A stretch of DNA of 64,000 bases. Origin: Methylomagnum ishizawai (GTDB taxonomy: Bacteria > Pseudomonadota > Gammaproteobacteria > Methylococcales > Methylococcaceae). How positions within the stretch are numbered: position 1 is the stretch's first letter; every line of letters begins with the position of its first letter. Shown here piece after piece: positions 44,356 through 54,518 of this stretch. The stretch spans positions 2,281,501 through 2,345,500 of the forward strand of contig NZ_FXAM01000001.1 of the NCBI RefSeq assembly GCF_900155475.1, in the 5' to 3' direction. The translations under genes were made by a program, and so were the position numbers. The notes beneath the pieces are model-generated. The model did not search any database and was not told the origin of the DNA. It was given only the letters and a program-made list of their open reading frames with translations.

Positions 44356-46494
44356 ATGGGGCAAGCCATGACAGTGTTTTCCAGGTTCGTGAAGATCGAA
44401 ATTCCCGAGCGGCTCGACGGGGCCACGACCGGCAAAAATCCCGAGTTCGAGGTCCGGTTCGCCGCCGATGGCGCGATTCCGTTCCCGCAGGTGATCCTGC
44501 ACGGCCAAGGCCAGCAAAAGCTCGTCAACGGCGCGGCCATCCGCTTGTTAGGGGAGAGCGCGGACGGCGTGTGGACCTATGCCGCCACCGTGCCCGCCGG
44601 TTTATTGCTGGCGGGCGAAATCAGCCTGCAAATTGAAGGCTGCCGCACGGCCGATTTGGGACAGGCGGGCGGTGGCGATTGGATCAAGGTATACCGCACG
44701 CTCAAGATGAGCCTGCCGACCCGGCCCAAGCCGGAAGTCCGGGTGTCGGTGGCGGGCGGCGGGCCGGTCAAGGTGTATTTCGGCATCCATAAGCACATGC
44801 ACCAGCCGTACTACAACACCACCGACCGCGATTATTGGGACGGTGAGAAGGACGGCATCTTCGGCTCGCGGGTCGGCAACTATACCGGCTTCGTGCCTGA
44901 GGCGGTGCGGCAATACATCGACGGCGGTTTGCCGCATGGGGGGCTTTCCACCAGTTGGAGCGGTTCCTTGATCGAGCAACTGGACCGCTGCGCCGAGCGG
45001 GGCTGGTGCGGCGGCGGTTTTTCCGGCTGGAACGGGGCGTTGCGCGACATGGCGGAGGCCAAGACCGCGCTGGGGAATCCCCGGCTGTCGTTCTCGGCCT
45101 TTGGGTTTTTCCATCCGCTGATGGCCTTGATTCCGCACCGCGACATCGTGCGCCAGATCGAATGGCACCGGGGCATCGTCCGCGCCGTCTTTGGGGCCGA
45201 GGCGTCGCGGGTGCTGTTCCCGCCGGAAACCGCCTTCCATGTGCGGATGATCCCGGCCTTGCTGGAGGCCGGGATCGAGGCGGTGATCTACGACTCCATC
45301 CACCGCTACCGCGCCTGCCGCGATTATCCCTATGCCGGGCCGGGGGGGGGTCTATTGCCGCCCAATCCGGCGGAACAGGCCAATCCGCCGGTGGACGATT
45401 GGCTGCAATTGCGCAACATTTGGGCCGGCTCGAAGATTTCGCCCAGCCTGCTGCGGCCCGAATATGTCGGCTACGAAGACCCGGACGGGCGGCTCCACAC
45501 CATCATCGCCGTGCCCGCCGAGCGTTATATCGGCAACGAGGACGCCCGTGGCGGTTTCGGTGCCTTGCAATATCCCGATGTGTTGGGGCAGGTCTACGAC
45601 CGGGTGGTGGAAACCGGAAGTTTCGATCCCGCGCATCCGCCGTTCTTCCTGCTGCATTCCGACGGCGATAACCACGGCGGCGGGGCCGACAGCTATTACC
45701 GCCACAACACCGGAGCCCTGGTGCGCTGGCTCCAAAACGATCCGCGCTTCGAACTGACCACGGTCGAGGATTATCTGCGGCGCTTCCCGCCCGATCCCAA
45801 GCATGTGGTGCATGTCGAGCCGGGTTCGTGGAGCGGGGCCGACAACGGCGATCCCCAGTTCATGAAGTGGTTCAGCCGCTACGACCAGCCTTATTCGCCC
45901 GATCTCAACTCCTGGGCGGTGCTGACCGCCTTGCAGAACAGGGTTTATACGCTGGAGGAGGCGGGGGCCGAATCGCCCGCCCTGGCCGAGGCGGTGCGCC
46001 TGCTGCTGACCGCCGAGACCAGTTGCTATTGGTACTGGACCGGGCAGCGGGTGTGGGATCAGCAGGTGACGAATGCCGCCAATCTGGCTTATGGACTCAT
46101 CCAGGGCGCGGTGGAGGCGGTGGTGCGGGCGGGCCGCGACCGTACCGGGCCGACCCTTTTCGCGCCCTGGGTCACGCCGGAGAATCCGGGCGGGAAGCGC
46201 TGGGGCAATGGGGGCCTGCTGGACGCGCCGCGCGAGGGCGTGGTGCATAGCTTCGTGTCCGATGTGTCGGGGCTGGAGCGGGTGGATTTGGTGTTGCGGA
46301 CGGCGGGTGGGGAAACCCGGCTGAAGATGCGGAGCCATGGGGCTTATCCTTCCGAAACCGGGGCCAGGGTGACGGCGGAGTATTTCACCGCCGCATTGCC
46401 GGTCGGGGCGGGGGAGGTGAGGTATTACATCGAGGCCGAGGATAAATGCGGGAATGTGGCGCGGGGGGCGTTGGAGCGGGTGTTTTTGGCTTGA
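44356..46494 (+). CDS. Glycoside hydrolase family 57-like protein
   Basis: 712 residues, no signal peptide, so cytoplasmic. Residues 1-130 are a beta-rich N-terminal domain. The catalytic part begins with VYFGIHKHMHQPYY (about residues 138-151), the His-x-Gln-Pro start of GH57 enzymes. FPPETAFHVRMIPALLEAG and LLHSDGDNHGGG (about 436-447) are further blocks. The C-terminal 110 residues (GVVHSFVSDVSGLERVDLVL) form another beta domain. It is likely an alpha-glucan-acting enzyme (amylase, branching or transferase type); the substrate cannot be fixed. The start could also be Met5. Confidence 0.75.
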   Translation: MGQAMTVFSRFVKIEIPERLDGATTGKNPEFEVRFAADGAIPFPQVILHGQGQQKLVNGAAIRLLGESADGVWTYAATVPAGLLLAGEISLQIEGCRTADLGQAGGGDWIKVYRTLKMSLPTRPKPEVRVSVAGGGPVKVYFGIHKHMHQPYYNTTDRDYWDGEKDGIFGSRVGNYTGFVPEAVRQYIDGGLPHGGLSTSWSGSLIEQLDRCAERGWCGGGFSGWNGALRDMAEAKTALGNPRLSFSAFGFFHPLMALIPHRDIVRQIEWHRGIVRAVFGAEASRVLFPPETAFHVRMIPALLEAGIEAVIYDSIHRYRACRDYPYAGPGGGLLPPNPAEQANPPVDDWLQLRNIWAGSKISPSLLRPEYVGYEDPDGRLHTIIAVPAERYIGNEDARGGFGALQYPDVLGQVYDRVVETGSFDPAHPPFFLLHSDGDNHGGGADSYYRHNTGALVRWLQNDPRFELTTVEDYLRRFPPDPKHVVHVEPGSWSGADNGDPQFMKWFSRYDQPYSPDLNSWAVLTALQNRVYTLEEAGAESPALAEAVRLLLTAETSCYWYWTGQRVWDQQVTNAANLAYGLIQGAVEAVVRAGRDRTGPTLFAPWVTPENPGGKRWGNGGLLDAPREGVVHSFVSDVSGLERVDLVLRTAGGETRLKMRSHGAYPSETGARVTAEYFTAALPVGAGEVRYYIEAEDKCGNVARGALERVFLA

Positions 46495-46611
46495 GGGTTC
46501 ATGGGAGGGGCGGCGCGATGATGCGCCGCCTTTGCCGTTCCCGCGTGGCCCGGATTCCGTGGCGCGCCATGAGCTTTCCGGCTTGGCTTTTCCGAACAAC
46601 CGCGAAAAACC

Positions 46612-46636
46612 AAAAAAGGGCCGGTTTAACCGGCCC
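46612..46636 (-). terminator. Terminator after aspS
   Basis: Near-perfect palindrome GGGCCGGTT/AACCGGCCC, followed on the minus strand by a run of six T. It lies 12 bases beyond the aspS stop. Confidence 0.8.
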
Positions 46637-46647
46637 CGCGCCAAATT

Positions 46648-48438
46648 TTAATTGGCCTCGCCCTTCGCCTCCGGCGGCTTCCTGAGCTTGATCCCCAACT
46701 CCCGCAACTGCATATCCGTGACTGGCGCGGGCGCATCGATCATCGGACACCACGCCGATTGGGTCTTGGGGAAGGCCATCACTTCGCGGATTGAGTTGGC
46801 CCCGCTCATCAGCATCACCAAGCGGTCCAGGCCGAAGGCGATACCGCCATGCGGCGGAGCGCCGTATTTCAGCGCGGTCAGCAGGAAGCCGAACTTCTGC
46901 TGGGCCTCCTCGTCCTCGATACCGAGCAGCTTGAACACCACATCCTGCATGTCCTGGCGATGGATACGCACCGAACCGCCGCCGATCTCGGTGCCGTTCA
47001 GCACCATGTCGTAGCCCTTCGACAGCGCCTTGCCGGGATCGGCCTTGAGTTCCTCCACGCCGCACTTGGGCGCGGTGAAAGGATGGTGCATCGCGAACCA
47101 GCGCCCGTCCTTGTCGTCCCATTCGAACATCGGGAAATCCACCACCCATAGGGGCTTCCACTCGCCTTCCGCGAAGCCGCGCTCATGACCCAGTTTGATG
47201 CGCAACGCGCCCAAGGCCTCGCTGACGATCTTGGCCTTGTCGGCCCCGAAGAACACCACGTCGCCGGTTTCCGCGCCGACCCGGTCCAGGATCGCCAGCA
47301 CGGCTTCGGGCGGCAGGAATTTCACGATGGGCGATTGCAAACCCTCGATCCCGGTGGCGCGGTCGGTGACTTTGATATAGGCCAAGCCCTTGGCGCCGTA
47401 GATGGCGACGAAGGCGGCCAGATCATCCAGTTCCTTGCGCGACAGTTCCGCGCCCTTGGGTAGGCGCAGGGCAGCGACCCGGCCTTCCGGGTCTTTGGCC
47501 GCGCCCGCGAATACCTTGAATTCGCAGGTGGTCAGCAAATCGGCCACGTCCACCAGCTTGAAGGGCACGCGCAAATCCGGCTTGTCCGAACCGTAGTCGC
47601 GCATGGCTTCTGCATAGGTCATGCGCGGGAACGGGTTGGGCAGTTCCGCGTCCAGCACCTCTTTGAACAGGGCGCGGATCATCTCCTCCATCAGGTCGGT
47701 GATGGCGTCCTGGTCCATGAACGAGGTTTCGATATCGAGTTGGGTGAATTCCGGCTGGCGGTCGGCGCGGAGGTCTTCGTCGCGGAAGCAGCGCACCACT
47801 TGATAATAGCGGTCCAGGCCGGACACCATCAGCAATTGCTTGTAGAGCTGGGGCGATTGCGGCAGGGCGAAGAAATGGTTCGGGTGGGTGCGGCTCGGCA
47901 CCAGATAATCGCGGGCGCCTTCCGGGGTGGCCTTGGTCAGGAACGGCGTCTCGATTTCCCAAAAGCCGTTGGCATCCATGAAGCCGCGCAGGGAGCGGGT
48001 GATGTCGCGGCGCATCCTGAGCTTTTGCTGCATGGCCGGGCGGCGCAGGTCGATGTAGCGGTAGCGCAAGCGGGTTTCCTCGCTGACCTCGACCTCGCTT
48101 TCCAACGGGAAGGGCGGGGTTTCGGCCTTGTTGAGGATTTCCAACTGGGTCGCCAACACCTCGACCTTGCCGGTGCCCAGGTTGGGGTTTTCGGTGCCGG
48201 CGGGGCGGGAGCGCACCTTGCCGTGGACCTTCAGCACATACTCGCTGCGGACGCTTTCCGCCAGCTTGAAGGCGTCGGCGTAATCGGGATCGAACACGAC
48301 CTGGACCAAGCCTTCCCGGTCGCGCAGGTCGATGAAAATGACGCCGCCGTGGTCGCGGCGGCGGTGGGTCCAGCCACAGAGATCAACTTCTTGATCCAAC
48401 TGGCTTTCGGTCAATTCTCCACATCGGTGGCTACGCAT
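46648..48438 (-). CDS. aspS: Aspartyl-tRNA synthetase
   Basis: 596-residue bacterial-type class II synthetase. The N-terminal OB-fold begins [26 protein letters not shown]. Class II motif 2 is [26 protein letters not shown], and motif 3 is [13 protein letters not shown]. The bacterial GAD insertion lies in the middle (about residues 290-420). It follows fmdB on the minus strand and ends at a terminator. Confidence 0.97.
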   Translation of the reverse strand: MRSHRCGELTESQLDQEVDLCGWTHRRRDHGGVIFIDLRDREGLVQVVFDPDYADAFKLAESVRSEYVLKVHGKVRSRPAGTENPNLGTGKVEVLATQLEILNKAETPPFPLESEVEVSEETRLRYRYIDLRRPAMQQKLRMRRDITRSLRGFMDANGFWEIETPFLTKATPEGARDYLVPSRTHPNHFFALPQSPQLYKQLLMVSGLDRYYQVVRCFRDEDLRADRQPEFTQLDIETSFMDQDAITDLMEEMIRALFKEVLDAELPNPFPRMTYAEAMRDYGSDKPDLRVPFKLVDVADLLTTCEFKVFAGAAKDPEGRVAALRLPKGAELSRKELDDLAAFVAIYGAKGLAYIKVTDRATGIEGLQSPIVKFLPPEAVLAILDRVGAETGDVVFFGADKAKIVSEALGALRIKLGHERGFAEGEWKPLWVVDFPMFEWDDKDGRWFAMHHPFTAPKCGVEELKADPGKALSKGYDMVLNGTEIGGGSVRIHRQDMQDVVFKLLGIEDEEAQQKFGFLLTALKYGAPPHGGIAFGLDRLVMLMSGANSIREVMAFPKTQSAWCPMIDAPAPVTDMQLRELGIKLRKPPEAKGEAN

Positions 48439-48501
48439 GGCCTGGGTCTCCCGTGAGTAAAAAGGCGGGAATCTTACGGGGCGGTCGTCCGTGGCACAAG
48501 C

Positions 48502-48762
48502 TCATGAGGCATCGGCGGCGGCGGGTTTGGCTTCCGTTTTGGCGGCGCCTTCCCCGGCCAGATTCTTTTTCTTGTCCTTGCCGCCCTTGAAGTCGGTTTC
48601 GTACCAGCCGCCGCCCTTGAGCCGGAAGCCCGCCGCCGAAATCAGCTTGGTCAATTCCAGGTCGCCGCAGGCCGGGCATTCCTTCAGCGGGTCGTCGGAG
48701 ATTTTCTGGATGGCTTCCAGTTCGTGACCGCAGGCTTTGCATTGGTATTCGTAGATAGGCAT
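48502..48762 (-). CDS. FmdB-family zinc-ribbon protein
   Basis: 86 residues. The N-terminal zinc ribbon has two Cys pairs, CKACG (Cys 8 and 11) and CPACG (about 34-37), after MPIYEYQC. The second half is basic and low-complexity (KGGKDKKKNLAGEGAAK). FmdB-type small proteins often sit next to aspS in gammaproteobacteria, as here (63 bases upstream in the same direction). The function is unknown; a regulatory role has been proposed for some relatives. Confidence 0.87.
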   Translation of the reverse strand: MPIYEYQCKACGHELEAIQKISDDPLKECPACGDLELTKLISAAGFRLKGGGWYETDFKGGKDKKKNLAGEGAAKTEAKPAAADAS

Positions 48763-48881
48763 GGGGATAACCTCTTAAAGTGGAAGGGGAAAACAAGTTT
48801 CCACTATAGGGCTGTCCACCGCGTTTTCAATAGCCGGGCGCTACAATGGGCCTTTCACCGCCAGCGACAGCCGCCCCGACC

Positions 48882-49349
48882 ATGACCCAAAATCTTCCTC
48901 CCCAACCCGCCATCGGCGTCGGTGCCGTGGTGTTCGACGGCCTGGGCCGGGTGTTGCTGGTGCGGCGGGGCCAGCCGCCTGCCCTGGGCTGTTGGTCCCT
49001 GCCCGGCGGCAAGCAGGAAGCGGGCGAAACCCTGCGCGAATGCTGCCGCCGCGAACTCCGGGAGGAAACCGGCCTTGCGGTCGAACCCGGCCCTATCGTG
49101 GCCTTGGCCGAGCGGCGGCTGGAGGGGTTCCATTATGTGATTGTGGATTTCCTGGCGGAGTTGGCGGTTGCCGAACCTGTGCCAGAGCCGGTTCCGGCCA
49201 GCGATGTGACCGATGCGCGGTGGGTGGATTTGGCGGAATTGGAGACTTACGACTTGGTGGCAGGCTTGGGCGCGGTGATCCGGGCCGCGCTCGGAAGGAC
49301 GGGATTGGTGGATGTCGATGGGGCGGGGTGGTTGTTTTTGCCGGGGTGA
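48882..49349 (+). CDS. Nudix hydrolase
   Basis: 155 residues. The Nudix box GGKQEAGETLRECCRRELREETG is complete in the G-x5-E-x7-REUxEExGU pattern. The start at 48882 begins just before the beta-sheet GVGAVVFDGLGRVLLVRRG; an in-frame Met 12 codons upstream is less likely. The sequence resembles NUDIX/ADP-ribose or 8-oxo-dGTP-type enzymes, and the substrate cannot be assigned. It is divergent from fmdB. Confidence 0.85.
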   Translation: MTQNLPPQPAIGVGAVVFDGLGRVLLVRRGQPPALGCWSLPGGKQEAGETLRECCRRELREETGLAVEPGPIVALAERRLEGFHYVIVDFLAELAVAEPVPEPVPASDVTDARWVDLAELETYDLVAGLGAVIRAALGRTGLVDVDGAGWLFLPG

Positions 49350-49455
49350 TGATGCAATGGGACAGCGTCGGCAAGGCACTTACGGGGCCGTTGGGCGCAT
49401 ATTGGCGCTACCGTGTGGGCGATTATCGAGTGGGCTTTTTCAGGGATGGTAAAAA

Positions 49456-50529
49456 TCACCCCGCCCGCATCCGCATCAATCCAATCATCGCCCCCACCAA
49501 GGCCAGCCCGGTCGGGAACGAGGCCGCGAAGATCGGGTTCATCTCGTAGATCAGGCCGAAATGGCTGAACATCCGGTCGAACAGATAGAAGCCCAGCCCG
49601 ATCACCACCCCCACCACGATGCGTTGGCCCATCCCGACTTCGCGCTTGATGGTCAGCACGAAGGGCACCGCCACCAGCAACATCACCAAAGTGACCGCCG
49701 GTTGCACGATCCGGCCCCAGAACGCCTGTTCCACCGGCAGCGGGTTCTGGCCGTTCTCCCGGAGGTAGTCGATATAGCGGTCCAGTTCCCAGGCCGAGAG
49801 GTTCTCGGGCCGGATCACGAAGGCGTTGAGGAGGTCCGGGGCCAGCACCGAGGACCAATCCATGGCCGGTTTCAAGTCGGCGGTGACTTCCCCAGGCCGG
49901 AAATAACTGGCCCGTATCTTGACCAAGCCCCACTTGGCACCGTCGTAGATGGCTTTGTTGGCATGGCTCGCCAGCAACAGCCGCTTGTCCGGCGAGACCT
50001 CGTAGATATTGATATCGCCCAGGTTTTCCGGCTGATCGACCCGGCGGATGTTGATGAAGATGTTGCCGTCGCGCACCCAGAACCCGTACTTGGTGCGCGA
50101 GGCGACTTGTTTTTTGAGCGCCGTGGATTTCAGCGCGTTGGCCTCGCGCTCGGCCCCCGGCGCGACCAGTTCGCCCACGGCCACCGAAATCGCCAGCAAC
50201 ACCAAGCCGCCACTCAATACCGCCCGGATGATCCGCGCCCTGGACGCCCCCGCCGCCTGCATCGCCATCAGTTCGCGGTTATTGGCGAGGCCACCCAGCG
50301 TCACCAAGCCCCCGACCAGGGCGGCGGAGGGCATGAGTTCATAGAACGCCCTGGGCGAAGTCAGCGCCAGATAGCCGAAAATCTGCTTCATCCCGTAATC
50401 CCCTTCGCCCAAATCGCCCAGTTCGTCGGCGAAGGTGAAGAAGTTCAGCAGCGCCAACAGCACGGTGACGGCGATCAAGGCACCCTTGATGACTTCCTTG
50501 GCGACATAACGGTCCAGTGTCCTCAACAT
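49456..50529 (-). CDS. lptG: LPS export permease LptG
   Basis: 357-residue inner-membrane subunit of the LptB2FG transporter that extracts lipopolysaccharide. Two N-terminal and four C-terminal helices (three hydrophobic blocks near 20-35, 60-125 and 270-350) surround a periplasmic beta-jellyroll domain. ELMPSAALVGGLVTLGGLANNRELMAMQAAG is the coupling-helix region typical of LptF/LptG. lptF ends directly upstream, so the pair is one operon. Confidence 0.93.
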   Translation of the reverse strand: MLRTLDRYVAKEVIKGALIAVTVLLALLNFFTFADELGDLGEGDYGMKQIFGYLALTSPRAFYELMPSAALVGGLVTLGGLANNRELMAMQAAGASRARIIRAVLSGGLVLLAISVAVGELVAPGAEREANALKSTALKKQVASRTKYGFWVRDGNIFINIRRVDQPENLGDINIYEVSPDKRLLLASHANKAIYDGAKWGLVKIRASYFRPGEVTADLKPAMDWSSVLAPDLLNAFVIRPENLSAWELDRYIDYLRENGQNPLPVEQAFWGRIVQPAVTLVMLLVAVPFVLTIKREVGMGQRIVVGVVIGLGFYLFDRMFSHFGLIYEMNPIFAASFPTGLALVGAMIGLMRMRAG

Positions 50530-51669
50530 TCAGGCGCTCCTCTTGAATAAATGGATGAACCAGCGGAATCCCAGGTTCTTCAGGAACAAGCCCAGGGTGA
50601 TCGCCGTCAGCACGGTATAGATGCCGGAATAGCTCAGCCACAGCGGAATCTTCCCGGTCATCAACATGCCCTGGGAAATCTTCTGAAGGTTCTCGTAGAC
50701 CACATAGATCAGGAAGGCGGTGAACACATTGCCATAAGGCCCGCGGCGGGGCGCGACCCGTGCCAGCGGCACCGCCAGCAAGGTCAGGAACACCACGCCC
50801 AAGGGCACCGCCAGCCGTTTCTGGAGTTCCGCCAATTCCTTGGGGGTCCATTCGCGGATCAGTTCCAGGGTGCTTTTGGCCTCGCGCTTGAGTTCCGCCG
50901 CTTCTTCCTCCGGTCCCGGAATCCTCACGGCATATTCCCCGAACTCGCTGACGATGTAATCGGCCTGGCCGGGTTTGCCTTGGTAGCGCCGCCCGTCGTT
51001 CAGCACCACGAAATATTCGTCCAACCCGGTGTGCTGCAAATGGCCATGGTCGGCGATGGTGACTTCGGTGCCATTGTCCAGGCGGCGCTGGACGAACATG
51101 TTGGTCATGAGGTTGTCGTCGTCCATGGACTCGGCATACAGCACCGTGTCGCCGGAGCTGAATTCGTTGAAGCGCCCCGGCTTGATGCCGCGGATATCGG
51201 CGCTTTCCTCGTCCTTTTTCATCAGGGCTTGGGCTTTTTGCTCGCTCCAGGGCATCACGTCCAGCGCCAAATAACCCGACAACAGGAACACCGGCACCGC
51301 CATCCAGGCCAAGGCCCGGTATAGGCGCGACGCCCCGACGCCGGCCGAAGCCAGGATCGCCATTTCATGGTCGCGGTACATGCGGCCGATCACGGTCAGG
51401 ATCGCCATGAAGGTGGCGGGCGGCAGCAGCACGGCGGTAGCGCTGAGGGTCTTGAGCCCCAGCAGTTGGAACAAGGTATCGCCCGAAACCTCGCCCTCAA
51501 TGGCCTTGGCGAGGATGTTGAGGAATTTGCGGCTGACGATGATGACCACCAGCACCAGCAGGATGGCGAACAGGGTTTTGGCGAGTTCGGAGGCGACCAT
51601 GCGGTCGATGACCGCGAACAAGGGGCGGCGGCCTTGGGGGCCGGTCGCGGCGGAAGCTTGTGGGTTCAT
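50530..51669 (-). CDS. lptF: LPS export permease LptF
   Basis: 379 residues from Met at 51669, partner of LptG in the LPS extraction transporter. ELAKTLFAILLVLVVIIVSRKF is the first helix, and LPPATFMAILTVIGRMYRDHEMAILASAGVG is the conserved coupling region. The C-terminal helices follow after the periplasmic domain. The frame is open 32 codons further, but that N-terminal extension is basic and not LptF-like. Stop and next start touch, so lptF and lptG are coupled. Confidence 0.92.
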   Translation of the reverse strand: MNPQASAATGPQGRRPLFAVIDRMVASELAKTLFAILLVLVVIIVSRKFLNILAKAIEGEVSGDTLFQLLGLKTLSATAVLLPPATFMAILTVIGRMYRDHEMAILASAGVGASRLYRALAWMAVPVFLLSGYLALDVMPWSEQKAQALMKKDEESADIRGIKPGRFNEFSSGDTVLYAESMDDDNLMTNMFVQRRLDNGTEVTIADHGHLQHTGLDEYFVVLNDGRRYQGKPGQADYIVSEFGEYAVRIPGPEEEAAELKREAKSTLELIREWTPKELAELQKRLAVPLGVVFLTLLAVPLARVAPRRGPYGNVFTAFLIYVVYENLQKISQGMLMTGKIPLWLSYSGIYTVLTAITLGLFLKNLGFRWFIHLFKRSA

Positions 51670-51902
51670 GCGGTTGGGGATGCGGCGGAGGCGGGATGGG
51701 GATGGAGACGTGATTTTACCGGGTTTCCGCGAAAAGCCCCGCTTCTTTAGCTCGACTTTGTCCAAATCAAGCCGCCTGAGTACATGACAAAAAACTTAAC
51801 CATCTAATTTAGTATCTGGCCGGAAATAACTTCCCGTTTTCCCCCCGGAACAAGCGAGCCGGTGGATAATGGAGGCCTTGGCGGATTGAGGGATGAGCGG
51901 GG

Positions 51903-52224
51903 ATGATGGGTTACGGCGAAGCCATCGAGACGGCGGGCGACCCGGTGCTGAGCATCGACACCAAGAAGAAGGAATTGATCGGCAACTTCGCCCGCGGGGG
52001 CCACACCCATACCCAGGTGCCGGTGGCAGTGCTGGACCACGACTTCCCCAGCGCCGGGGAGGGCAAGTTGATCCCGCCCGGCCTTTACGACCTGGGGCGG
52101 AACGAGGGGTACATCCACCTCAACACCAGCCACGACACCAGTGAACTTTGCTGCGATAGCGTCGCCCGGTGGTGGGAGCGGTATGGCCGCCAGCGCTACC
52201 CCAGTTCCCGGCGGTTGCTCTTGC
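51903..52224 (+). pseudogene. ISAzo13-type transposase fragment
   Basis: About 107 residues match the middle of ISAzo13/Rhodopirellula-type DDE transposases: VLSIDTKKKELIGNFARGG, then HDFPSAGEGKLIPPGLYDLG, and DTSELCCDSVARWWERYG with RYPSSRRLLLL. The first block holds the catalytic Asp. The fragment lacks both the N-terminal DNA-binding part and the following DGGGSN region and degenerates towards the cysE 3' end. Confidence 0.7.
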
Positions 52225-52233
52225 TGAGGGAAA

Positions 52234-53013
52234 TCAGGCCGCGTCGGCCAACTCGGGTCGATCCTGTGACGCGGGAAGATGGCAAACGGTTTCGGCGTGG
52301 CAGGAGGCGCATTCCTCGATTTTCTCGTGGACCGCCAGCTTGGCTTCCAACACCTCGATGCGCTCCATCAAACAGGCCATAGCCTTGCCCACCGGGTCGG
52401 GAATCAAATGATGGTCCAGGTCGATCCCGAACGAATTCTCGGTGGATGTGTCTTTCCGTTGCACGATTTTGCCCGGAATGCCGATCACCGTGCAGCAGGC
52501 CGGCACATCCTTGATGACGATGGAATTCGCGCCCACCCGCACTTTATCGCCCAGCACGATGGGACCGAGAATCTTGGCCCCGGCCCCGACCAACACCCCG
52601 TTGCCCAAGGTCGGATGGCGCTTGGTCTTGTGCCAGGAGGTGCCGCCCAGCGTGGTGCCATGGTACAGGGTCACGTCGTCGCCGACCTCGGCGGTTTCGC
52701 CGATCACCACGCCCGCGCCATGGTCGATGAACAAGCGGCGACCGATGGTCGCGCCGGGATGGATGTCCACATTGGTCAGCCAGCGGGTCAGGAAGGCCAG
52801 CAAACGGGCGGGGAATTTCCAGCCGCGCCGCCATAGCCGGTGGCTGATCCGGTGCAGCATGATCGCGTGGACGCCGGGATACAGGAAGATCACCTCCAGG
52901 AAGCTACGCGCCGCCGGATCGCGGGCGAACACGCAGGACACGTCTTCCCGCCATTGCGCCCACAGCGAGGTGGGGGCCGGGGTGGGGGGTACGAGGCTTA
53001 TTCCGGCAGCCAT
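52234..53013 (-). CDS. cysE: Serine O-acetyltransferase
   Basis: 259 residues; makes O-acetylserine for cysteine synthesis. The left-handed hexapeptide repeat region runs from about residue 75, with [37 protein letters not shown] and the catalytic His/Asp pattern ([11 protein letters not shown]). The protein is of the short EpsC-type with a C-terminal tail. The start at 53013 is chosen because upstream residues are low-complexity. A small upstream frame overlaps its 5' end. Confidence 0.92.
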   Translation of the reverse strand: MAAGISLVPPTPAPTSLWAQWREDVSCVFARDPAARSFLEVIFLYPGVHAIMLHRISHRLWRRGWKFPARLLAFLTRWLTNVDIHPGATIGRRLFIDHGAGVVIGETAEVGDDVTLYHGTTLGGTSWHKTKRHPTLGNGVLVGAGAKILGPIVLGDKVRVGANSIVIKDVPACCTVIGIPGKIVQRKDTSTENSFGIDLDHHLIPDPVGKAMACLMERIEVLEAKLAVHEKIEECASCHAETVCHLPASQDRPELADAA

Positions 53014-53162
53014 GGGTTCAGGCTCCAAGCGATTTTGCCGGGCACGGGCGGGGCCGGGATGCGGTAGAAGCATTCGTCTTCGGGGAGTCCGCTGTCGCGG
53101 GGCGTGGCGGCGAGGCCGGCGGCGGGGCTGGACTCTTGGGGTTCGCGGTAATCGGGGTTCAT
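52998..53162 (-). CDS. Possible small protein overlapping the cysE start
   Basis: 54 codons ([16 protein letters not shown] to the C-terminal [11 protein letters not shown]). It overlaps cysE by 16 bases, as coupled genes often do, and has the amino acid mix of a real peptide, but it has no known relatives that I recognise. It may instead be untranslated leader. Confidence 0.3.
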   Translation of the reverse strand: MNPDYREPQESSPAAGLAATPRDSGLPEDECFYRIPAPPVPGKIAWSLNPWLPE

Positions 53163-53408
53163 GGCGGCGGTCTCCAAATCGTTGTGGGGGCTAGGCTGCG
53201 CGGTATGGAGGTCCGCGCCCGGCAAGCACTCCGCAAACGCCATGCCAGCCCATGGCGGAGGCTAAGTGTATGATCTTGGAAGGGGTGGCGGGAGATTCCC
53301 CAGTGTCCGCAATGTTGGTTAAGGCACCGGGGAGGGCGGGTTTGTCGGGTTCGCGACAAGGCTGCCGCTTCCCAAGTGCCGCTTGGGAACCCGTGCCGAT
53401 GCCGGAGG

Positions 53409-53843
53409 TCAGCGCAAGGGCGCGACCGCGCCCGCCTCTCTAAAACGCCGGTAATCCGCCAACACCAGGGCATGGTCGAAAGCCAAGGGCTGGGGCAAAT
53501 CGTCCAAGCTGGAAACGCGGACGGTCTTGGCGTCGTCGTCGGCGACCGGGCTGCCGTGGGCCTCGGCCACATAGACCGCCGTGACGGTGTGGCCGCGGGG
53601 ATCGCGCTCCGGGTTGGAATACAGCCCAAGCAGGGCGAGGAGTTTCACGTCCAGCCCGGTTTCCTCGCGGGCTTCCCGCACGGCGGCGTGTTCCAGGCTT
53701 TCCCCCACATCGACGAAGCCGCCGGGGATGGCCCAGCCCGCCGGGGGATATAGCCGCTCGATCAGGACGATGGGGCGGCCCGGCAGGTCGATGAGTTCGA
53801 TGATGGCGTCGGCGGCGATCAGGGGCGTGACGGGTCTGGCCAT
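53409..53843 (-). CDS. Nudix hydrolase, ADP-ribose pyrophosphatase-like
   Basis: 144 residues with the complete Nudix box GGFVDVGESLEHAAVREAREETG (about residues 41-63) after WAIPGG. The region LLGLYSNPERDPRGHTVTAVYVA resembles bacterial ADP-ribose pyrophosphatase-type Nudix enzymes. It is independent of the Nudix gene at 48882. It lies 34 bases after tusE on the same strand and might belong to that unit. Confidence 0.87.
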   Translation of the reverse strand: MARPVTPLIAADAIIELIDLPGRPIVLIERLYPPAGWAIPGGFVDVGESLEHAAVREAREETGLDVKLLALLGLYSNPERDPRGHTVTAVYVAEAHGSPVADDDAKTVRVSSLDDLPQPLAFDHALVLADYRRFREAGAVAPLR

Positions 53844-53877
53844 GGGGAACGGTCCTCGGTATGGGTGAAGGAAGCTT

Positions 53878-54213
53878 TCAAACGCAGCCGGGCGGCTTGG
53901 GTAAACCGGCCACCAGGCAGGCGTATTTCAAAGGGCTGTCCGGGAACAGCCGGTGCAGGTAACGCGAATTCCCCTTGTCCCCGCCCAGTTCCTTTTGCAC
54001 GGCTTTCACGAACATGCGGGTATTCGGCAGGTGTTGGAAGCGCTGGTGGTAGCCGCGGATGAATAGCACGATTTCCCAATGGGCCGCGGTCAATTCGATG
54101 GGAAGGGTCGCGGCCAGGGCCAGGGCGACCCGTTCGTTCCAGGCGGAGCTATCCACCAGGAAACCGCCGTCGGTGGTGGCGAGCTGCTGGCTGTCGATCT
54201 CGAGTATGGGCAT
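53878..54213 (-). CDS. tusE: TusE/DsrC sulphur carrier
   Basis: 111 residues of the DsrC/TusE family. TAAHWEIVLFIRGYHQRF and the C-terminal KYACLVAGLPKPPGCV contain the two conserved cysteines; the last Cys takes the persulphide. In TusE it passes sulphur to MnmA for 2-thiouridine in tRNA. The start overlaps the tusB stop. The genes lie in the order tusD-tusC-tusB-tusE on the minus strand. Confidence 0.93.
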   Translation of the reverse strand: MPILEIDSQQLATTDGGFLVDSSAWNERVALALAATLPIELTAAHWEIVLFIRGYHQRFQHLPNTRMFVKAVQKELGGDKGNSRYLHRLFPDSPLKYACLVAGLPKPPGCV

Positions 54214-54518
54214 CAGAACCAGGATTGGATGGGGTTGTGGGTGGTGGTCAGGGCGACGAAGCCGGTGTAATCGACCGGGACGATGCCCGCGGCGAGGTCG
54301 GAGGTCGCGAGTCCACGCGCCGCAAGGTCCGGGGCCAGGGCATACAGGGCCACCCGCCCGGCGGCGAGCCGCGTGGTTTCCGTACCCACGTTCCCGACCG
54401 CCGCGTAGACGCCTGCCTCGATCAACAAGACCGCATCGCCCGCGCCCGCCCGGAGCAGGCAATCCGCCCAGGCCCGGTTTTCATGGGGAGAGTGGCCCAC
54501 CAGATGTAAAACCGCCAT
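54213..54518 (-). CDS. tusB: Sulphur relay protein TusB/DsrH
   Basis: 101 residues of the DsrH/TusB family. It starts MAVLHLVGHSPHENRAWADC; the residues VLLIEAGVYAAV and the C-terminal TTHNPIQSWF are family features. It forms a heterohexamer with TusC and TusD that receives sulphur and gives it to TusE. The start overlaps the tusC stop and the stop overlaps the tusE start. Confidence 0.88.
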   Translation of the reverse strand: MAVLHLVGHSPHENRAWADCLLRAGAGDAVLLIEAGVYAAVGNVGTETTRLAAGRVALYALAPDLAARGLATSDLAAGIVPVDYTGFVALTTTHNPIQSWF